Below are positions 31,636 to 36,665 of a stretch of DNA of 36,665 nucleotides, piece by piece. Below the pieces are notes generated by a model. The model worked only from the letters and a program-made list of their open reading frames with translations. It had not been told where the DNA came from and did no database searches. Position 1 is the first letter of the stretch. Each line of letters opens with the position of its first letter. Origin of the DNA: Phycisphaerales bacterium (GTDB lineage: Bacteria > Planctomycetota > Phycisphaerae > Phycisphaerales > SM1A02); NCBI GenBank assembly GCA_007693845.1, contig RECV01000169.1, positions 1 to 36,665 on the forward strand. The letters run 5' to 3'. A program made the translations under genes and the position numbers.

Positions 31636-33042
31636 ATGCCCAGGACCGTTCCGCCACCGACCGACGCGCCGCTCATGCTTTCCGTCTCCGGCATGCGGGG
31701 GATCGTCGGCAAGACCCTCACGCCGGTCGTCGCGGCCGAATACGCCGCGGCGTGCGGCAGCTTCTTTCGTGAGCAGTCCGGCCGCGACAATCCCATCGTC
31801 TGCCTTGGGCGCGACTCCCGACCATCCGGAGAGATGCTCAGCGCCGCCGCTCAGGCCGGTCTGGCCGCCGTCGGTTGTCGCGTCATTGATCTCGGCATTG
31901 TCATGACTCCCACAGCGGGTGTGATGATCGACAAGCACCGTGCCGCCGGCGGGCTGGTCATCACCGCTTCCCACAATCCCAGTGAATGGAACGGCATCAA
32001 GTGCCTCGATTCCGACGGCGTGGCTCCGCCCCCCGATCAGATCGAACACATGCTGAAAAGATTCCACGGCAAGCAGTTCGAGTACCTCCCCGCTGAAGCG
32101 ATTCCGCCGTCGTCACGCGATGACCGCGCTATGCAAGAGCATGTCGAGCGCGTCCTGCGGTCGATCGATCCGCAACCGATTCGGAAGAAGAAGTTCAAAG
32201 TCGTGCTCGACTCGGTCAATGGCGCAGGCGGGGCAGCGGCGCGCATGCTGCTCGACGCACTGGGATGTGAACTGGTTCATTTGCACGCTGAACCGACGGG
32301 TCTCTTCGCGCATACGCCCGAGCCGACGGAGGAAAATTTGACCGAACTGGCTGAACGTACCGCCGTGGAACACGCTGCATGTGGTTTCGCGCAGGATCCC
32401 GACGCGGACCGCCTCGCCATTGTCGATGAGAACGGCCGGTACATCGGCGAAGAGTACACGCTGGTTCTGTCCGCGTGGCAAACGCTCGAAGAGCGGGGGC
32501 CGTGCGCGATGGCGGCGAACCTCTCGACCAGTCGGATGATCGACGATCTCGCCCAACGCCATACCGGCGCATCCGTTCACCGCACGGCCGTGGGCGAAGC
32601 GAACGTCGCGCAAGCGATGAAACAACACAACGCGATCATCGGCGGGGAAGGCAACGGCGGCGTGATCCGCCCCGAAATCACCTGGGTGCGTGACAGCTTG
32701 AGCGCGATGGCGCTCGTGCTCGGCCTGCTGGCGTCGAAGAATCGTCCGGTCAGTTCACTGATCGACGAACTGCCGCGCTACGCCATGATCAAGCGCAAGC
32801 TGGATCTCGCCGCCGTCGGCGGCCGCGATGCGGTCGGGCCGATCCTCGCGCGGGTGGTCGATGCGTTCAGCGAGCAGCGGGTCGACACTCGTGACGGCGT
32901 GCGCATCGACTGGCCGGATCGCTGGGCGCATCTCCGCCCGAGCAATACCGAACCGATTGTGCGTCTGATCGTCGAAGCGCCGAACGAAGCGGCGGCACGT
33001 GAACTGGCCGAACAGGTCGCCACAGCCGCGGGGATTGGCTAA
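31636..33042 (+). CDS. alpha-D-phosphohexomutase (phosphoglucosamine / phosphomannomutase type)
   Basis: Moves a phosphate between C1 and C6 of a hexose phosphate, feeding nucleotide-sugar synthesis for peptidoglycan, lipid A or exopolysaccharide. The 468 residues carry all four active-site elements: phosphoserine loop TASHNPSEWNGIKCL with Ser112, metal loop DPDADRLA, sugar loop GEGNGGVIRP, and phosphate loop RPSNTEPIVRLIVEAP. GlmM proteins usually have RxSGTEP in the last motif; RPSNTEP is more common in ManB/PGM-type and archaeal enzymes, so GlmM identity is not certain and no symbol is given. The ATG at 31636 is chosen because of the hexamer 7 nt upstream and because earlier starts overlap the divergent gene; an ATG at 31675 is an alternative. 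Confidence 0.93.
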   Translation: MPRTVPPPTDAPLMLSVSGMRGIVGKTLTPVVAAEYAAACGSFFREQSGRDNPIVCLGRDSRPSGEMLSAAAQAGLAAVGCRVIDLGIVMTPTAGVMIDKHRAAGGLVITASHNPSEWNGIKCLDSDGVAPPPDQIEHMLKRFHGKQFEYLPAEAIPPSSRDDRAMQEHVERVLRSIDPQPIRKKKFKVVLDSVNGAGGAAARMLLDALGCELVHLHAEPTGLFAHTPEPTEENLTELAERTAVEHAACGFAQDPDADRLAIVDENGRYIGEEYTLVLSAWQTLEERGPCAMAANLSTSRMIDDLAQRHTGASVHRTAVGEANVAQAMKQHNAIIGGEGNGGVIRPEITWVRDSLSAMALVLGLLASKNRPVSSLIDELPRYAMIKRKLDLAAVGGRDAVGPILARVVDAFSEQRVDTRDGVRIDWPDRWAHLRPSNTEPIVRLIVEAPNEAAARELAEQVATAAGIG

Positions 33043-33366
33043 AGCCGCTGGAAAAGCTGGGGAATCAGCATCAAACTCGGCCGGCCGTCTCCTACGCAGG
33101 ATCCGGCAACTGCGGCCTCCGGCAACCTCTGTGATGGACGCCTTGTCGCCGCGCAACCGCACAACCGCGCAGCACACACAACGGTTATGGCCCCACAAGG
33201 GCAGCGCGATCGCACGAAGCGGGTCATGGCAGATGCTCCGCCGCGCGTCGACAGATCGCAATACTTCGTATTTTTGCAAAAATACGAAGTAAGGCCGAGG
33301 AACCCGATCGAGCGACATCGAGCGACGGACGTTGCTGCATCCGGCGCGGCTGTTCGCCGTGTCATG
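33043..33366. other. 324-bp convergent intergenic region without a gene
   Basis: Lies between the hexomutase and glyoxalase stops. I see no credible coding frame, RNA gene or U-tract terminator, only the perfect AT-rich palindrome at 33262-33291. Confidence 0.6.
33262..33291. repeat. perfect 30-bp palindrome
   Basis: TACTTCGTATTTTTG followed immediately by its exact reverse complement CAAAAATACGAAGTA, with no mismatch or spacer. It is AT-rich (about 73%) in a GC-rich region. No U-tract follows on either side (AAGGCC to the right, TGCGATC reading left), so it is not a canonical terminator. It could be an operator for a dimeric regulator, a dispersed palindromic repeat unit, or a cruciform or replication-related site. 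Confidence 0.9.
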
Positions 33367-33732
33367 TCATGATGTGGTGACCAGATGGATCACGTTGCAC
33401 GGGCTGGCGATCCAGAAGCCGTGGAAACCGTCCGGGAGGTGTTCGATTTCATCGCGGCGCACGATGTTGTGCTCCGCGAAGTATCGGGCAGCGGCGTCGA
33501 GATCGTCGGTGGTGACTTCCAGCCAGGTTTCCGACTGGCTCAGGGTTTCGAAGCGATCGATCCAGAGGACCTTGTCGCCGAAGGCGAAGCGTGTGGTGGC
33601 GGTCGCGCTGTCGGTGTCGCCTTCGATCATGACCAGGCCGAGCACATCCCGGTAAAACGCGACGGTGCGCTCGTACTCGTGGGCGGGGACCTTGATCGCA
33701 ATGTTGCGGCCGGATCTGAATGTCGGTTTCAT
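33367..33732 (-). CDS. glyoxalase/bleomycin-resistance fold (VOC) protein
   Basis: A 121-residue single-domain VOC protein. The N-terminal strand and helix (NIAIKVPAHEYERTVAFYRDVLGL) and the C-terminal half (TWLEVTTDDLDAAARYFAEHNI, DGFHGFWIASPCNVIHLV) give the two beta-alpha-beta-beta-beta modules. The classical glyoxalase I metal ligands are not evident apart from His residues near the end (GFHGFW, VIHLV), so the reaction is unknown. The ATG at 33732 lacks a real Shine-Dalgarno (GAGG touches the start codon); TACATT lies 7 nt before it, as in other possibly leaderless genes here. A longer frame to 33774 is less likely. It follows gnd on the same strand after 72 nt. Confidence 0.85.
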   Translation of the reverse strand: MKPTFRSGRNIAIKVPAHEYERTVAFYRDVLGLVMIEGDTDSATATTRFAFGDKVLWIDRFETLSQSETWLEVTTDDLDAAARYFAEHNIVRRDEIEHLPDGFHGFWIASPCNVIHLVTTS

Positions 33733-33739
33733 CCTCGGG

Positions 33740-33745
33740 AATGTA
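33740..33745 (-). promoter_or_regulatory. -10-like hexamer before the VOC protein start
   Basis: TACATT on the minus strand, 7 nt before ATG 33732, four of six consensus positions; no clear -35. Confidence 0.3.
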
Positions 33746-33804
33746 TCGGCAAGCGGGACCGTTTGCAGCCCCACCCATGTGCAGTGCCGATTGCCAGAAA
33801 GCTC

Positions 33805-35334
33805 TTACCGAACAGTCACCTGCGGTCGATCGGGGTGCGGCCAGTCGATGTGGTACCACTGGCCGGCGGGCTGATCGGTGCGCTCGTAGGTGTGCGCGCC
33901 GAAATAATCACGCTGCGCCTGAATGAGGTTGGCCGGCAGCACCGCGCTGCGGTAGCTGTCGAAGTAGGCGAGCGCGGAGCTGAACGCGGGCGTCGGCACG
34001 CCGGTGCGCACAGCGGTGGCGATCACTTCACGCCATGATTCGCCGCGCTCCTTGACCTCGCCGGCAAAGTGCGGATCAAGCAGCAGGTTCGCGAGCTTCG
34101 GGTCGCGCTCGTACGCTTCGGTGATCCGCTGCAGGAACCGGGCGCGAATGATGCACCCGCCGCGCCAGATCTTCGCGATCTCGCCGAAGTTGAACTGCCA
34201 GTCGTATTCGTGCTGCGCTGCGGCCATGAGTTGAAACCCCTGCGCGTAGGCGCAGAGCTTCGAGCAATACAGCGCATCACGGACAGCAGCGATGAAAGTG
34301 TCGCGGTCTGCGGGCGCACGATGATCAGCCGATGGTTGGTGATCATCGCCCAGAATCCGCGCTGCGGATTCGCGTTCCGGCTTGATGGCGCTCATCGCGC
34401 GGGCGAAGACCGCCTCGGCGATGCTCATGGCGGGCACACCGAGTTCGAGCGCATTCTCCGCGGTCCACCGGCCGGTGCCTTTCTGCCCCGCTCGATCGAG
34501 CACGACATCGACCAGCGGCTGACCCGTAACGGGATCCTGCTGCTGCAGTATGTCCGCGGTGATCTCGATCAGAAAACTGTCCAGATCACCCGAGTTCCAT
34601 TCGGCGAAGATCGCGGCGATCTCCGGCGGCTTGAGCTGCGCGATATCGCGCAATAGGTGGTACGCCTCGGCGATGAGTTGCATGTCGGCGTACTCAATGC
34701 CGTTGTGCACCATTTTGACGTAGTGCCCTGCGCCGTTCGGCCCGATGTACGCGGTGCAGGGTTCGCCTTCGGTGATCGGCTTGCCCGCCTGGTAGTTCTC
34801 GTGCGGCTTGCCGGTTTTCGGATCCACCTTGGCGGCAATCGCTTCCCAGATCGGTTTGAGGCGCGACCATGCATCGGGATCGCCCCCGGGCATCAGCGAG
34901 GGCCCGAACCGCGCCCCCAACTCGCCGCCGGAAACGCCTGATCCGAAGAAAGTCAGCCGGCCGCGGTAGTTTTTCTCGCGGGCGATGGTGTCGGTCCAGA
35001 GACTGTTGCCGCCGTCGACGACGATGTCCTCCGGTTGAAGTCCGGCTTCAATGAGCGATTCACAAACCGCATCGACCGGCGCGCCGGCTTTGACAAGTAC
35101 GATCACGATGCGCGGCGACTTCAGCGCTTTGACGAATACTTCAAGCGATTCACATCCGACGATCGCGCCGGGCATGTTTGCCTCGCGGCTTTGCGCGAAC
35201 TCTTCGGTCACGCTCGCGGTTCGGTTGTATACGGCCACGCGGTGACCGTGGTCGGCGAGATTGAGCGCAAGGTTCTGGCCCATCACGGCCAGGCCGATCA
35301 GGCCGACATCACAGGAGGCGGAATTTGCAGACAT
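33805..35334 (-). CDS. gnd: 6-phosphogluconate dehydrogenase, decarboxylating
   Basis: Oxidative pentose phosphate enzyme converting 6-phosphogluconate to ribulose 5-phosphate, CO2 and NADPH. At 509 residues it is the long (about 470-residue family) form with a short C-terminal extension. [21 protein letters not shown] is the dinucleotide fold, YNRT near 36 gives the Asn-Arg-Thr that binds the NADP 2'-phosphate, VDGGNSLW and [23 protein letters not shown] are diagnostic, [20 protein letters not shown] holds the catalytic Lys and the Glu region, and [12 protein letters not shown] and the late [10 protein letters not shown] are family signatures. One insert around [16 protein letters not shown] replaces a usually conserved loop. 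The ATG at 35334 has no Shine-Dalgarno; a weak TAAGCT hexamer lies 7 nt before it. Confidence 0.97.
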   Translation of the reverse strand: MSANSASCDVGLIGLAVMGQNLALNLADHGHRVAVYNRTASVTEEFAQSREANMPGAIVGCESLEVFVKALKSPRIVIVLVKAGAPVDAVCESLIEAGLQPEDIVVDGGNSLWTDTIAREKNYRGRLTFFGSGVSGGELGARFGPSLMPGGDPDAWSRLKPIWEAIAAKVDPKTGKPHENYQAGKPITEGEPCTAYIGPNGAGHYVKMVHNGIEYADMQLIAEAYHLLRDIAQLKPPEIAAIFAEWNSGDLDSFLIEITADILQQQDPVTGQPLVDVVLDRAGQKGTGRWTAENALELGVPAMSIAEAVFARAMSAIKPERESAARILGDDHQPSADHRAPADRDTFIAAVRDALYCSKLCAYAQGFQLMAAAQHEYDWQFNFGEIAKIWRGGCIIRARFLQRITEAYERDPKLANLLLDPHFAGEVKERGESWREVIATAVRTGVPTPAFSSALAYFDSYRSAVLPANLIQAQRDYFGAHTYERTDQPAGQWYHIDWPHPDRPQVTVR

Positions 35335-35406
35335 GCGACGTAGCTTACCGCCGCGGATCAGATCGGGCGACGTCTGTCAAGGGATGTCTGGAGCGTGAAG
35401 AGTGGT

Positions 35407-36665
35407 CTACCAGTTCGCAAGGAGCATAAACAGGTCTGTGATACCCACCTGGCCGTCACCGTTGAGATCCCAGCGGCAGAACCCTGAGCACGGCCCCCAT
35501 TCTCCGAGAAGACTCAGCAAGTTCAACACGCTGTTTGTGGCGTGGTCGTCGGCAACATCGGTCCCAAAGACGACATAGACACTTTGTTGTTCGTAGATCA
35601 GGGAAACAGCGCCGTCGGGGAAGGACGCTGGCAGATCGATCTCATCGAAGGTGCCGGTGATCGACTCGGCGGAGATGATCTGGAGCGTGTCGCCCTTGGT
35701 GAAGGTGCCGGTTTGGAGTGACCACAGTTCGAGCGTTCCGCCGAGCGTGGCGTTCCCCCCAACGATCAGACGATCGCTCTTCGGGGATTGGGGATCCAGC
35801 CGAACGGCCAGGGTGTTCTCAAGCAGATTCGCATTGCCTGTGATCGTCAGGGTACTGGTGTTGGCGGATCCGGCGAGCGGACCGAGGTGAATTCGTCCTT
35901 GCGAGACGACGTTACCGTCGAGCGTGCCCTGGCCGGCGAGCGTTCCCATCGGAAAGATCGTGACGACAGGTGCGGTTACAACAGCGTCATCAAGCAGTTC
36001 AAGGGTCGCGGCCTGGACTCCGGCCCGACCGATCCAGAGGAAGTCGTCGATGTTCCAGGCGCTCTCCGAGCCGTCAACGGACACAGTCCCGATTGAGTTG
36101 GGAAGCCAGCCGATGAGACCGAACTCGCTGGTGACATGGCCGCCGTTGGTGATGTTGAGCCACCCGTTCCCCCGAAAGCCGATGAAGAGCGAATTGCCGA
36201 CATGCCAGGATGAGCCGTGATCAGAGACGGTGGCATGGCCGAATGAGCCGGTTCCTTCGGCGATGAGGCCGCTGAGTGACTCGGCTGATCCCTGGTTCTT
36301 GACGTTGAAGTAGCCCGTGCCGCCGGCCTCGCCGAGTGAAATGCGGAAGACACACTTCAATGTGGAGCCGGGATCTCGGACGTTCAACTCACCGGTCGAC
36401 TGTGGGGCGTTTCCGATCAGCGTTCGCATCGCGTCGACGCGGCCGCCCTGCTTGATCTGAACATCAGCGGTGCCGATCCACCCTACGTAGAGTGTTTCTC
36501 CAATCTGCCAATGTGATCCGGGGTCACGAATGATTGCAGAGGCGGAGGACTCAGGAGACATGCCCATCTGCAAGTGCAGTTGGGCATTGAACTTGGCACC
36601 CTTGGTTGTGAGGAACGTGCCGTGTCCCGGATCGCCGATGGTGTTCTGCGGCCCCCAGAGGACGG
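35407..36665 (-). CDS. secreted repeat protein with C-terminal dockerin-like loop, 5' end missing
   Basis: The frame stays open to the window edge on the minus strand, so the N-terminus lies outside; about 418 residues are visible. At least four repeats of about 45 residues fit the T5SS/PEP-CTERM-associated pattern, each with a core like IRDPGSHWQIGETLYVGWIG and an end like LNITNGGHV. An autotransporter-type beta-strand region follows (LAGQGTLDGNVVSQGRIHLG, DRLIVGGNATLGGTLEL). The chain closes with RWDLNGDGQVGITDLFMLLANW and stop, a single dockerin/EF-hand-like Ca loop at the very end, as in many planctomycete surface proteins, where it is thought to act in anchoring or sorting. No membrane anchor is seen at the C-terminus. 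Probable role is a surface or extracellular structural protein or adhesin; the ligand is unknown. Confidence 0.85.
   Translation of the reverse strand, partial: VLWGPQNTIGDPGHGTFLTTKGAKFNAQLHLQMGMSPESSASAIIRDPGSHWQIGETLYVGWIGTADVQIKQGGRVDAMRTLIGNAPQSTGELNVRDPGSTLKCVFRISLGEAGGTGYFNVKNQGSAESLSGLIAEGTGSFGHATVSDHGSSWHVGNSLFIGFRGNGWLNITNGGHVTSEFGLIGWLPNSIGTVSVDGSESAWNIDDFLWIGRAGVQAATLELLDDAVVTAPVVTIFPMGTLAGQGTLDGNVVSQGRIHLGPLAGSANTSTLTITGNANLLENTLAVRLDPQSPKSDRLIVGGNATLGGTLELWSLQTGTFTKGDTLQIISAESITGTFDEIDLPASFPDGAVSLIYEQQSVYVVFGTDVADDHATNSVLNLLSLLGEWGPCSGFCRWDLNGDGQVGITDLFMLLANW

Noticed and set aside
31545-31796. N-terminal extension of the zinc-ribbon protein
   Set aside because: Would overlap the divergent hexomutase gene and its start region.
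35342-35382. TTGACA (minus strand, near 35377) paired with TAAGCT as a gnd promoter
   Set aside because: The spacing is about 27 bp, too long for a sigma-70 promoter, and the -10 matches only three positions.

Overview
The window looks like an ordinary chromosomal segment of a GC-rich, double-membraned bacterium, most probably a planctomycete of the Phycisphaerae type. This rests on several signs together: a fused LpxC-FabZ gene inside a lipid A / outer-membrane assembly cluster, secreted PQQ-propeller and dockerin-tailed repeat proteins, membrane proteins carrying a CxxCxxxLxG...CxEC zinc ribbon, a strongly acidic Asp/Glu protein, and type IV pilus genes with an outsized PilX-like pseudopilin. 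No rRNA, tRNA, CRISPR array, insertion sequence or prophage gene was seen. All placements are by reading motifs, with no database search.

Layout. 1-2530 (+): the end of a zinc-finger-less DnaJ/CbpA co-chaperone, then a polyprenyl-phosphate sugar transferase that starts exopolysaccharide or O-antigen repeat units. 2555-5216 (-): an operon of a membrane-anchored ankyrin protein, hypoxanthine phosphoribosyltransferase and a bacterial PH-domain membrane protein. 5433-9218: malate dehydrogenase (+) with a perfect terminator, two small membrane proteins, and GAPDH (-), with a two-way terminator in front of GAPDH.

9351-17878 is the envelope-biogenesis block. One LpxD (-) diverges from bamA (+), which is followed by two Skp/OmpH chaperone paralogues, a second LpxD, LpxC-FabZ and LpxA. 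Together these supply the first lipid A steps, the hydroxyacyl chains and the machinery that inserts outer-membrane proteins. 17879-24070 holds a possible leaderless small ORF, a Glu/Asp-rich protein with a trinucleotide-repeat gene body, a 1427-residue secreted PQQ-propeller protein, a DUF5658 membrane protein and a WHy/LEA14-type lipoprotein.

24132-30214 (-) is a type IV pilus operon in the order pilT, pilC, then pilV-, pilX- and pilW-like pseudopilins. The PilX-like protein carries three EF-hand/dockerin-like loops and a possible beta-helix region. Upstream lie a PTPS/QueD-family protein and a zinc-ribbon membrane protein (-), divergent from an alpha-D-phosphohexomutase (+). A 30-bp perfect palindrome sits between the hexomutase and a glyoxalase-fold protein. 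The window ends with 6-phosphogluconate dehydrogenase and a partial dockerin-tailed repeat protein (-).

The most general observation is regulatory. Several genes without a Shine-Dalgarno sequence have a -10-like hexamer only 6-11 nt before the start codon, three of them with a -35 at exactly 17 bp. This suggests that leaderless transcripts are common here, beside genes with ordinary Shine-Dalgarno sites. The best candidate for undescribed biology is the Ca-loop-bearing giant pseudopilin in the pilus operon.
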